Assembly: GCF_016086655.4 (NCBI RefSeq)
Contig: NC_052131.2
Span: 11,701,940 to 11,765,939, forward strand
DNA: 64,000 bases
Reading direction: 5' to 3'
Source of the DNA: Lepeophtheirus salmonis
Taxonomy: Eukaryota; Arthropoda; Copepoda; Siphonostomatoida; Caligidae
Both the position numbers and the translations under genes were made by a program. Of this stretch, positions 25,201 through 35,575 are shown one piece after another. The first letter of the stretch is position 1. Every line of letters begins with the position of its first letter. The notes under the pieces were generated by a model. The model did no database searches, was not told the DNA's origin, and was given only the letters and a program-made list of their open reading frames with translations.

Positions 25201-25497
25201 TGACTTGGGTTCATGATTATTTTTTATATATAAAACAATGTTTGGCATACGAATAAATTGACACACTTCAATTTTCTATCCATTTTCTATAAGTTGTTTG
25301 CTAGCATTTATGTTGAATTAACAAATATTAGTAGGATTGTAATTTTTCTTGGGAAAATTTGAGTTGTTGGAAAGAAAGAAAATGAATAATTGGTACAAAA
25401 ACGAGTATCGATTCATTCAGTAAACTTATTGTTTACTGTTAGAGCTGTATTAAATATTACCAGCTGGCTTGTAAGAATAAGAGACACTGAAAAATAA
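25201..25497. other. No gene or repeat recognised
   Basis: AT-rich spacer, nothing recognised. Confidence 0.5.
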
Positions 25498-25630
25498 CAC
25501 CAACAATTTGAAAAATTGTTTTGTAGAAAAACATCTTTACTGTCATTACGTTTTATTAGATTACAACCAAATTCAGTGTCTAGCAAGGACTTAAGCCAGA
25601 ATTACTCTGATGTCGATCAGAGTAATGATA
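25498..25630 (+). repeat. F2 repeat, copy g
   Basis: Reads ACCAACAATTTGAAAAATTG, ACTGTCATTACGTTTTATTA, AGTGTCTAGCAAGGACTTAA and CCAGAATTACTCTGATGTCG. It matches the middle part of the inverted copy at 19040-19231. The right half (the TTACTCTTCGTCTTTCA block) is missing. Confidence 0.5.
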
Positions 25631-26449
25631 AAAGGTTTTGAAAATTAAAATACCTCCTCAGATTACCGACTAGAAAAAATATGACACACAAAAAGGTGTT
25701 ATTTTAATGCAACTAAATATATTTTCAATAACTTGTAGTTCATAGAATAAAACAGAGGACCCATATAGCAATTGCAGGTATACTTACACACCTCAACAAA
25801 TTTTGCAACCATTCATAAGGATGCAACAAATATAGAGCACCAGATTTGTGGTAATATTGATTTTAGAGTTTTCTCATATGCCTTTGATATTATTAGGAAG
25901 GAGAAAGATGTATTGCTGTTCTAGGGTGAATTATGTTTAACCTTTATACATACCTATGTAATATCATAAGTACAAAAATAATATTATACTCGTAATTATA
26001 TTTAGATAAATATATTATTATACTATTTGAATAAAAATAATTATAGCATAGCTTAGCAGGAGTTCTTTAATTTTTCTTTCTGAGGGAGACGTTCTTACTA
26101 GAACGATCTAATAAATAACGAATATATTATTTTAAAAGAACAATTGTAATACACGTTTTGCCGTCCCTTATCATAAATATGCATTTTTCTCCAACAAAAG
26201 TTGCATTCCGATTCTGTTAGTGTTACCTTATTTTTGGGGTATAAACGATCTTTAAAAGTTATTAAAGATTTCTCCTCTGAATTGCTTTTTTCTTTCCATG
26301 TTTGTCGAGTACCAAGTGCTCTTATATAATTGGAACTTTCTGAATTTAAACTTCAACAAGATATAATTTATTAATAAAAAAAATAATTTCAACAAAACTA
26401 ATACTATAAATAAAAGACCTAAAACCTGCTGCAGATGTAATCTTAAGTC
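25631..26449. other. No gene or repeat recognised
   Basis: AT-rich non-coding DNA up to the mariner-like fragment. Confidence 0.45.
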
Positions 26450-26819
26450 CTAGTGCTGGCTGACAGTGACTTTGAGGGCATCGTTTCTCATTCAAAAGAG
26501 TCTTTTAACAGAGGAGATGGGTTTCTTTCATTTGCTGGTGCCAAAAGTGGACTTTCCATCTTCACAAGGCCCTTTCCACACACTTTTTTGATAGCTCTGT
26601 ATATACATTATGGTGTGAAACAACCAGATCTCTTCCACGAGTCCTCATGAAATTGAGGGGATTGGCCTGGATTATTTTCCTTAACTCCTCTGCATCCTGT
26701 ATGACCTTTTTGGGAGAACCCTTCTTCCTCTCCAACGTTTCGCATTTGCTAACGGTGTAGACGGTTGTCTTACAGACACCCAAGTTCTTGGAGTACGCAA
26801 ATTTGTATTTCCCATTCAT
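26450..26819 (-). pseudogene. Mariner-like transposase, deleted and frameshifted
   Basis: The 85-codon frame starting at ATG 26819 reads as the paired helix-turn-helix DNA-binding region of a mariner-type transposase. There is a first HTH (SKNLGVCKTTVYTVSK), the basic linker ETLERKKGSPKK, and a second HTH after ANPLNFMRTRGRDL, ending VVSHHNVYTE. A one-base shift near 26590 then moves the reading into AIKKVCGKGLVKMESPLL and APANERN, typical of the segment just before the catalytic domain. About 40 bp later the sequence jumps to NDALKVTVSQH, which resembles the C-terminal region (compare NIDALNTSVNQQW in the copy at 51366). No DDE/D residues remain, so it cannot encode an active enzyme. A family intact copy would be about 340 residues. 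Confidence 0.7.
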
Positions 26820-26990
26820 TTGTCATTTACTCGACTTCTACGTAAGCTAGAGAGCTCAAATTTGTTTTATTTTGTAACTTATTGTTTATGCTGTAACATG
26901 TTCAAATATAAATTAATTTCAATTACTCAACCTTCATTAATTTTTGAATTAGTAAGTGATCAGATTTCAATGGTTCACCCGGTACACCCA
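26450..26990 (-). mobile_element. Internally deleted mariner-like element
   Basis: A mariner-superfamily relic on the minus strand. The transposase N-terminal part lies at 26530-26819 and a short piece of its C-terminus at about 26450-26485; the catalytic core between them is absent. Upstream of the start codon, reading minus, the sequence GGGTGTACCGGGTGAACC (near 26971-26988) resembles a mariner terminus and shares GGGTGTA with the end of the element at 51213. No matching inverted end was found on the other side, so the boundaries are tentative. Confidence 0.55.
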
Positions 26991-28014
26991 AGACGTCTAA
27001 CCTTATTATTTGGCAAAATCAAATTAACAATACAAACGTTGTAGAAATGTGTACCAACATAATAAAAAATATAATTGCGAATCAAATCCGGAATATGAAA
27101 AAAAAATATTTTTTTATCAGACCTAGTACCTAAAGTATTCTTTATTTTTAGTACAACATGACAAAGTTTCATAAGCAATAAAAAAACAACTATATTATGT
27201 AGATATACATTAAACCATTTTTTACAGAATTAATAGTTATTCAAAAGTGTTAACCTCTTCACATGGTGTTAACATAAAATCTCAATATTAATTTTCTAGG
27301 TGAAAAAATATTTTCCTTTGTTTTCGATAATATATTTTTTTTGCAAAGTCTTTAGCATAAATCAAACTTATTTTAAGTTGCATCATACAATGTATACCTA
27401 CCTATAAAAATACCAACTAGGTATAATATATAAATAAACTCAGTCATGTAGAAAACAAAATAAAAGATTCATTGAGATAGAAAAAAAAACCCTATTTTTT
27501 AATTACTTTGTACATGGATGTATCTTTCATTTACCTACGAATTGTTCTTAAATATAAGACATCTGTTTCTAATAGATTTGCTTTATACGTGATTATGTAT
27601 AACCTATGCATATATTATTGAAAACAAATATTATGCATAGTTATTGTTAGATAATTATTTATGTCTAATAACGATTTTTAATATCATATTATTTATGTAA
27701 CACTGCTAATTAATACAAATAGAATGTGATAAATTGTTATTGGGTGATTCATAATTTATAATTTACAAATAGCTACATATTTAAAGTATTTGATGTCCTA
27801 AAATATATTATAAAAGTGTTTTCATTTGTTCAGATAAATAGAATGTTTTTAAATTTGCAATTATTTTGAACAAAATGCTGCAAAATATTGGCAAAATGAT
27901 TTCTCTTAAAATTGAATATTAATTACATTTGTACTATTTGACAAACTGTAATCAATTTCTAAGAAAAAAATATTTTTGTAAATCCATTGGAGGAGCTGAA
28001 AATTCTAACTGAAA
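26991..28014. other. No gene or repeat recognised
   Basis: AT-rich non-coding DNA, nothing recognised. Confidence 0.5.
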
Positions 28015-28260
28015 TAGAAAAATTTAATCTTCACAATAAAATAATTAAAAATTGATAGGTTTCATTTTAAAGACCATATCGAGGCCAATTTAAGTTTCAT
28101 ATATCAAATGAATGTTTTTATTTGTAGTTACTACTCTGAGGTACCTTAACTCAATCCAAAAATTTATCACTGACCAAAATATAAATATAAAAGTATATAT
28201 AAAATATGGCCTAAATGTACAATATTCATATGATTTAAATAAACGTATTGAACATTTCTC
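28015..28260 (+). repeat. F5 repeat, copy c
   Basis: Third copy of the family seen at 23990 and 24950. It has CTTCACAATAAAATAATTAA, AAAATTGATAGGTTTCATTT, AAAGACCATATCGAGGCCAA and TTTAAGTTTC. The right-hand part is more diverged and lacks the CAAATATGTCT block, so the right boundary is approximate. Confidence 0.45.
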
Positions 28261-28683
28261 CTTTTGTTGATTTTTTTCCAATAATATTTTTGTTTTATCT
28301 CGCCCTAAATATACTATTTAATCTACTTTTTAAGGTGTTAAACGTTCTTGTAAAGTATTATTTACTCCCGATATTTTTGCAACTAGTACTGATATATTTT
28401 TATACGTTTTTTATACTCTATTAGAAATTATCACCACACAACAAACTAAATATGTGGATTGAATATCAGTAGTAAGAAATGTTTACACTTTCAAAATATA
28501 AATCAGAAATTATAAGTCAAAAATTAACAGGAAAGAAGGTGAAGTAAAGAAAGTGAGATCTATTGCACGCTATTATCTCACTTACACAATAGTTCATTAT
28601 ATTTGTCAACGTTAATTAGTTGAATTTGAACTACATAAGTTAATCTATGTACAATTCAAATAATTATAGAAAAATAATTTCAT

Positions 28684-28775
28684 AGTTGCGAAGAATTGGG
28701 TAACTAACAACTGATTTTGGCACTTTTTGCTGCTTTTTTTATTATTAAAAGGTTGTGAGATACAATAAAGATCAT
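28684..28775 (-). repeat. F1 repeat, copy f (head part)
   Basis: Short minus-orientation fragment: GAATTGGGTAACTAACAACT, GATTTTGGCACTTTTTGC, AAAAGGTTGTGAGATACAAT and AAAGATCATC. It lacks the CAATCAATG and CAGCTGAC end of the unit. Confidence 0.5.
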
Positions 28776-30387
28776 CCAATTATTTAAAAAAACATAGTTT
28801 TATCTTAAATAACTGGAATGAACAAAATAATCCAAAGTAATTATTTGAATCGCTTGAAGAAAAAAAAATGTTTTCCACCAAAAACTATGCTTTGTTAGAC
28901 ATTAATTTCATTTTTCAATATATGCAATTAAATTGTTGTTCAATGTATATTTGCCAATCCTATTGTTACGTCATTAAAGCTTTGATTTTGCATAATTTAT
29001 CCTTTAATACACAGTAAATCACATAATAGTATACTTCGATGCGATTAATACGGCATGAATAACCGAGCATCTATGTAGATGGACTAGGTGTTTTTATGAA
29101 AGTAATATATATAAATTTTACCTTACAAAAGAAATTGTGTTAGAAAATCCTGTTTTTATATTCTCATCCCAAGGAGCTATAATAATTACAAGAACAATGA
29201 TTAATAAAATAATATTCTTCATTCAACATTATCCCAAGAATATGTATAATAAAAAGAAAATCAAAATCCTCCTTCAGGGGATATCTTATCATTTATGATG
29301 CTACACATCTCAAACATGTTCCTATAAAACATGGTAAGAAGGTTTTAATTATTGTGTCCATTTCTTTTTAAATAACCAGTGATTGACGTGGAACAAATAA
29401 CAAACGGTAACAAATACATGGATGTTTTGAGGATACGCACGTCTATGAGGTATATTTAATACATTTGTAATCAACAGGTGATAAGTGTATCTAATTTATA
29501 GATTAAAATCCGTTTCGCTTATCAGTAGACTTGATATAATGTAGGGGTCTTACATAAAATTAGTGCATAAAGAAGTAATGCCTGAAATATCCACATATTG
29601 GATTAATTCTCAATAACATATTAAACAAATTAATTTGGATTCACAATAACAATTCAATTATCAAACATCTGACTCGAGTCCTCTTTTCATGAACTCAATA
29701 CCATGAAGACAAGGACTAAAAACTTCAACAAATGATGAGTAAGCAACCCAATATTAGGGTTCATTTGTGTCCAGTTTTTACTCACACTGACGTTGATTTT
29801 GCTTGTGCAATCATGATATATCCATATATAACATCTGAAATTCAATTTAAGGGATATATTTGCATGTTAAGTGATTTCATAACAACAGCAATATATTATA
29901 ACATATCTATTAACTAAGGATTTATTAATGACACATGCAATTATCACGCATGCAGTTCAGCTTGTTTTGTTTGATTTTCCCCCTTCAAGAAATCGAGTAC
30001 AAGATGACGTTTTCTCTGTTTTTCCTTCTTTTTTTTCCAACCAATCACTCATTATATACTCTCCTTATGTTGAAATAAAAATTATGCATTATTATTATAG
30101 ATCTTTGGAATTCCAGAAGAAGGTTTAACTTAATTATTCAAAGATAATAATTATGATTTTACTAAATGTCCTCTTTCTACTTTTTGTCCGTGGGAAACAA
30201 GGTGAAGTTTACTTTTTTTTTTTTAAATTCAGTTGCAATCTACATTAAATACTAAATAATTGTATATTTTTACTTATGTTTCTACTTAGAGTTGAAGTAC
30301 TGGAGTCGGGAGTCCAACTTGACTTGGACTCAGAAAAGGTGGATACAAATTCAGTTTGTCAATAACGAATACCTTATCAAATCGACA
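28776..30387. other. No gene; short GACTC patch at the end
   Basis: No gene recognised. Frames of about 60-66 codons at 29732 and 29928 have no recognisable similarity. At 30290-30345 a GACTC-rich patch (GGAGTCGGGAGTCCAACTTG, ACTTGGACTCAG) resembles 11760-11830 and 55780-56090. Confidence 0.45.
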
Positions 30388-30690
30388 ATAAGGTTTTTGG
30401 TATACTGTTATTATAAAGGTACCGAAGATACTGATATATTTAATATGGTAAATATAATTTTGGTGATAATATTAATCCCTCTTCCCATATCTGAGCTAGA
30501 AGATTTACTTTCTTAAACATAGCAAGAATGGTAAGTATCTTTCATGACGTCATACGTCCATGTAAATTGACCTTAACTACACTTTACTTATAAGTTTTTT
30601 AGTCAACAAAATATCAAAAGCATTAAAATATCAATGCAATTTTTTGTACCGGAACCTGTACAAAAATATTGGCATCGTGACAAAACTAGT
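30388..30690 (+). repeat. F3 repeat, copy b
   Basis: Starts TTTTTGGTATACTGTTATTA, TAAAGGTACCGAAGATACTG, ATATATTTAATATGGTAAAT and closes TGTACCGGAACCTGTACAAA, AATATTGGCATCGTGACAAA, ACTAGT. The same beginning and end, about the same distance apart, occur at 38510-38835. No transposase. Contains ATGACGTCAT at 30544-30553. Confidence 0.5.
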
Positions 30691-32410
30691 AATTATACTT
30701 TATATCATTTGAATCCAACAAAGACACATTGTATATGCCGTTAGAATTTATTTGCTCAACTTTAAGCATTGAGTCATCATAACACCGCTCTATTATGAGC
30801 TTTACACCACCTACAACAAATTTTAAGTTATACGTGACTCAAATCAACAGTTGTGCGCATTGTATATCTATATTTCAAAAATATATTTGTACCATAAGAT
30901 ATACTTTGATTACAGGATTGAAATCGCATTGGGGATAGTATATAATTATTTTTATGTATAAAATAACATAAATGGTTCTTCTTATTATTATATTTTGTTG
31001 TTTTCAAAACATAGTTATTATGGCATTCCAAATATATTTAAAAAATAAGATATTCAAGAAATAATAAATGTTACATAACATGTTTGATTAAATATCAAAT
31101 TAAAACAAAATTGTTCAAAAGATTAATAAATACATATTTGGCACCGTGGGTCCAATATGTTAAAAATTTGATTATTTTATTATTAAGAAAACAAAAAAAA
31201 AAAAATATGAAAACTGGTTGGTTCATTTAATACCTTAAAAAAACTTCTTTTTTTATTCTTATTTCGTAAATATCTATATAAAAAATCTAAAAATTTCTTT
31301 TTTTAATATGTATTTATAAAAATAAAAACATAATTTTATAAATTATACATTATTTTGTTGTTTAAATCCTATTTCAAAAAATAATATGATTCAAATACAC
31401 GGAATGCTATGAACAAATACCATAAGAATTTCGATTAGTGCGGAGTATCAAGGACTCATTATGAAAATACGAGGGTAGGCAGACCTTTTGGAATTTAATA
31501 TGTTAGTATCATCTAAGCACATTACTTTATAAATTACTTTCATGTACGATAGAGGTGGGGGGTTCAATTTAATCAACAGGGTGACATGGAAGGTTAAAAT
31601 GTATAATAATATCATTTGAAATTTCATATAATCAAATTGTAAGTCTAAAGGGGGGGGGGGAGTCATTCCATTATGTATAATTGTCCTAAGGACCCATGTT
31701 TTTTATACATCCTTAAATACATAATATATTTACAAACGTATGTATGTTGTATCTTGAACATTTCTCAGTTTACGATTAAGATTTTCTATAAATGTAATTT
31801 ACTATTTGATCTAAGATGACATTGAAGTTGAAAAAAGTCAAGTTATATATATTTTTATGTCAATATAATTACGCTAAAAGATAGTTGCAATCTTCTTTCT
31901 TTCTTTTTGAAATTTTTATAAAAAAATATCATGCAATCGTAAAGTTTTTAGATAAAAATCTACTAAAAAGTACATAAATATATCAACTCATTTATAATTA
32001 TATGTATACGGTTTCATGGATTTCTAATGACACTTTGTCAAATACTTTAAATATAATTGCATTATCTAAACATTTTTCGAACTTCAGCGTTTGTTTATGT
32101 ATGGTTTGTATTAACTAAACATATTCTTACTACTAAACTCATGTACAATAAATAATAATAATTCATATAATAAAGTTAAAGTTGGTTAAAAGCTTTCTGC
32201 TTTAAGCGTGTTAGCACCCTAAGCAACAATATCCTGCCTTCAAATTTAAAACTGCTACAAAAATGGGCCCCTTATGTTTGAGATGCTATGTACTAAGGAG
32301 TTGCTTTTTCAATTTATCTTGCCTATCGGCTTTTATATAAACTTAACAGAAATTACAATATGTAATTTATCATAGTTCTAATTTACAAATAAACAAATTC
32401 AACATGTACT
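30691..32410. other. No gene; G11 tract
   Basis: AT-rich with one G11 run at 31650-31660, which is unusual in this composition. No gene or recurring repeat recognised. Confidence 0.5.
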
Positions 32411-32640
32411 TTGTTGTCGCTTGTTGATTTTCTGCTTCTTCAATCCTAATCAATGTTTTTAAAATCATTCGGTTAAGTTAGAATTAGCTCTTGTTAAGCT
32501 GTTAACAATTCCTAACAATTATTTTTGAATAATAAATCTATAGTTTCAAAAAAAAAAACCATAGCAACCAAGTGATTTTCGGCCTTTTTTTCTGTTCCTT
32601 TTCGAGAAAGATTGCGAGATACGATAAAGGTAACGATATG
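32411..32640 (-). repeat. F1 repeat, copy g
   Basis: The best-preserved half-unit of the family: TTGTTGTCGCTTGTTGATTT, CCTAATCAATG, TTAGAATTAGCTCTTGTTAA, GCTGTTAACAATTCC, AACCAAGTGATTTTCGGCC, TCGAGAAAGATTGCGAGATA and CGATAAAGGTAACG. It sets the family order used to recognise the others. Confidence 0.6.
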
Positions 32641-33675
32641 ATGAATGATTATTGATAAAATAAATTTTACAAAACATGAAACAAAACAATCACATTTCAA
32701 CGTTGTTTAATCAAATTAACTAATAAAACTCATAGATTAACTAATCAAGTTAATGTTTCAAATTACGTTTTTTAGTAACTAGCATAATTCGCATAAATAA
32801 TATTATATTGCATTTATTAGATAATGGAATATAATTTTAATATGATATTGGTCATTTCGGCTATAAACAAGTTAGCTTTAAACCATTTTCGTTCGGCTTC
32901 TCGACTAAAAATATAAAATAAACCATAAGAGTGTTTTTTAGTTATGTCGTCATAGTGGAAGTCAGCCATCTTGGAGTATGCCTAAATAACCAAATATTAT
33001 AAGAATAAAAACACTTGTTTATTTTTGATTAAGGAAATTGGTGAGTTATTGCCGGGTCCTTTGATTTCATAGCATGACTGACAAGCATAATGATTTTCAT
33101 CATTACCGTCAACCAAAAATATAAATCTCTTTGTTATATCTAAAAACCTAATGTGTCTTCAAAATACCTTATTATGTAATTATAATTTCACATATAAATT
33201 GTGAAGGGAAAAATTAAGTTATTACTTTTGCCTCATGTAAAATATTTTTCTACAGTTTTCCTTTTTTTCTAGAACATAATTATTAAAAAAAATCATAATT
33301 AAGTGCTAAAATCTAGCCATGTAAACAGGATTTAAGCATTTATGAATTTGACTTTATTCAAATATCACTGTTTGATTTTGGCATATAGTTGTATTCTACA
33401 CATGTGAATAGAAAACGTCATTTAATGGCAATATAAATAAAAACTAAGTTTTTTTTGGAATTCAGCCTATTTAACTTTTACAATACAAGTATATCTGTTA
33501 TATTTTTTCAACAATATTGAGTCCATTTCTGTTATGCAATCTGGACGTAAAAGATAACGCTCTATTATTATTTTGTATATATATTATCATCACTATCAAC
33601 AACTGACGTCATTACCTAAAAAATAATTTGGACAAATAATGAAGGTTTCATACACAAATGTTATATTCTTTTTTT
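32641..33675. other. No gene or repeat recognised
   Basis: AT-rich non-coding DNA; a TGACGTCA palindrome is at 33604-33611. Confidence 0.5.
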
Positions 33676-33775
33676 ACATTAGGGTAACCTATTGTTCTCT
33701 TTTCCGGGACAAATACTCTTTTACTCACTTTTTGGGATATCTGGGGATTATTTTTATAAATTAAAGATGTGTAAA
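33676..33775 (+). repeat. F7 repeat, copy a
   Basis: Reads AGGGTAACCTATTGTTCTCT, TTTCCGGGACAAATACTCTT, TTTGGGATATCTGGGGATTA and TTTTTATAAATTAAAGATGT. About 100 bp align with 35468-35575. Confidence 0.5.
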
Positions 33776-34107
33776 ATTAAATCAAGTATCAATTATACAT
33801 TTTAAACTCGACTTAAATTAATATTTTTTTTAAATAAACAAAGAAAAAATGAAAATATCTTTCTTTAAAAAAATGTAAAAATAACAATATTTTGGTAAAA
33901 ACCACCCTAAATTCAAAATATCTACACCAAAAAAAAAAAACAAGAATCAGATCTACTTGATTTATTTAATTTTTAAATATTAAACTACTCCCTTAAATAC
34001 CTCCCCAAACCAAGTATCCCTTTTTTTGGTATATTAAAATAGAAACACACTAAATCGACTTACCACATCTATCATGTCTGTACATTGCAATTTATCTATA
34101 AAAACTT
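33776..34107. other. No gene or repeat recognised
   Basis: AT-rich spacer with A-runs. Confidence 0.45.
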
Positions 34108-34305
34108 TGCATATCATAATCTTCAAACCTCAACTACTCTCTCTGTCAAAATAAAGAGGTTGTACGATTTAAAATGTTTCTTGTTAAAGGAAAGATAATG
34201 CCATATTTGTAATTTCACTCCGACAAACGATACTCATTTTAAATCAGAAAATTTATTTATTTTGATTGGGAGTGTTTTTGATCTTTGAAAATTATAATAT
34301 CCAAT
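34108..34305. mobile_element. F4 foldback element, copy c
   Basis: The left arm is CATATCATAATCTTCAAACC, TCAACTACTCTCTCTGTCAA, AATAAAGAGGTTGTACGATT, TAAAATGTTTCTTGTTAAAG. The right arm, read in reverse complement, begins GATATTATAATTTTCAAAGA and ends TTTTCTGATTTAAA, mirroring the left arm. No coding content. It supports the two-armed structure seen at 17476-17725. Confidence 0.5.
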
Positions 34306-34949
34306 TATTTATAGAAATAAATAATCAATACTTGTATAAGTGTACTCGCATGATAGATGTGACAATCTGCATTACTTAAATGTAGTTTGAATTCACCCAT
34401 TGACATTGTTTTGTTAACGATTTAAATTATGAATTTGTAACTATTTGTACAAAAAAAACTATAAAACATTTTAAATGTGCTTAAATAGGTGTCAAATGGA
34501 GTGTACCTTATATCCTCTTTGTTTTTCTTCATTCAAAAGAGGACTAATGAGACTAAGCTTTGAACCGGTATAATATCCAATGCTTCAATATATGTACATA
34601 GAACAATGCTTGAATAAATTAAAATATATATGTGTAAGATAAGACTAGCAACAACAAAAACAATAATTGACATTGTCTCTGTGTGAAAAGCAGTCCAAGG
34701 AAAAATTTTAATTGTCTGCATGAATGGAATGTCTATTGTTGTATATAAGAAAATCTTGAATAGGGAGGGGGTGATTCTTGCTGAATAATCCCTCATTTAA
34801 GGTCACCTCAGTAATTAGGAAAGTACATAGCTCCAGGTGATGTTAAGTGACCCATTCCAAAAAATAACAATCTTTACAAATATATTATCATTACTTTAAT
34901 ACAGAAGTTTTTTGAAGGGGTTTTTTATAATCTATACTCAATAAGATAG
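34306..34949. other. No gene or repeat recognised
   Basis: AT-rich; an 87-codon minus frame at 34533-34796 is rich in hydrophobic residues, but its length is within chance and it is not recognised. Confidence 0.4.
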
Positions 34950-35010
34950 TGTTGCGTCAACTTGAGTCAAGTTGAGCCGAGCTGATTCAAAAAGTTAAAA
35001 ATGAATTAAA
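34950..35010 (-). repeat. F9 repeat fragment, copy c (inverted)
   Basis: In reverse complement: GCTCGGCTCAACTTGACTCA then AGTTGACGCAACACT, matching the right end of copy b at 4103-4134. Confidence 0.45.
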
Positions 35011-35467
35011 AAGACAAATAATTTAGTATCTCCGTATACCCATTGATCATTCATTAATTTTTATTCGATTAAACTATGTTGCCTTAGAAGTTTGTGCCCT
35101 TTTATATTTTTTTGCATTTAAATAGAAAAACCAGGGTTTTAAATGTCTAGTTTGTCTTCTCCGAGATAAGAAGAATCTCAGTAGAAGTTGTCATTAATTA
35201 GAAAATCACATGTGGACAACAAAGCAACAATGCTCAAAACATTTGGTGAGATTTAGTGATTCAAAATCTTGCCAACTCGTTTTGTTGTTTTTGTTAAATT
35301 TGAAAATTGGCTCAACATTTAAATCAAGTAGAATAATCATCGTCTTAGAAACCAAGTTGATAAGTGTTAGTTTCGAAACAGCACTAATATAAAAATAATT
35401 TCTTACTTAAAGTAGATTTTCACATAGACCTGCATAATTGTCATATTGTAAAAACTATACTAGGAAA
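35011..35467. other. No gene or repeat recognised
   Basis: AT-rich spacer. Confidence 0.45.
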
Positions 35468-35575
35468 ACTATGGGGTAATCAAGTGTCCTCTTTTCTCTT
35501 TGGGCATGATCTCTTTTTACATACCTGTCCGGGTCATCTAAGGTATTTTTATAATTTCATGAAATGTCCGGCTAT
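35468..35575 (+). repeat. F7 repeat, copy b
   Basis: Reads TGGGGTAATCAAGTGTCCTC, TTTTCTCTTTGGGCATGATC, TGTCCGGGTCATCTAAGGTA and TTTTTATAATTTCATGAAAT. It is homologous to 33676-33775, about 1.8 kb upstream, with gaps. Confidence 0.5.

Noticed and set aside
26453..26650. 65-codon plus frame
   Set aside because: Antisense shadow of the mariner-like transposase relic on the minus strand.
31650..31660. G11 tract as part of a G-quadruplex
   Set aside because: A single run without the further G tracts needed nearby; treated as a simple repeat.
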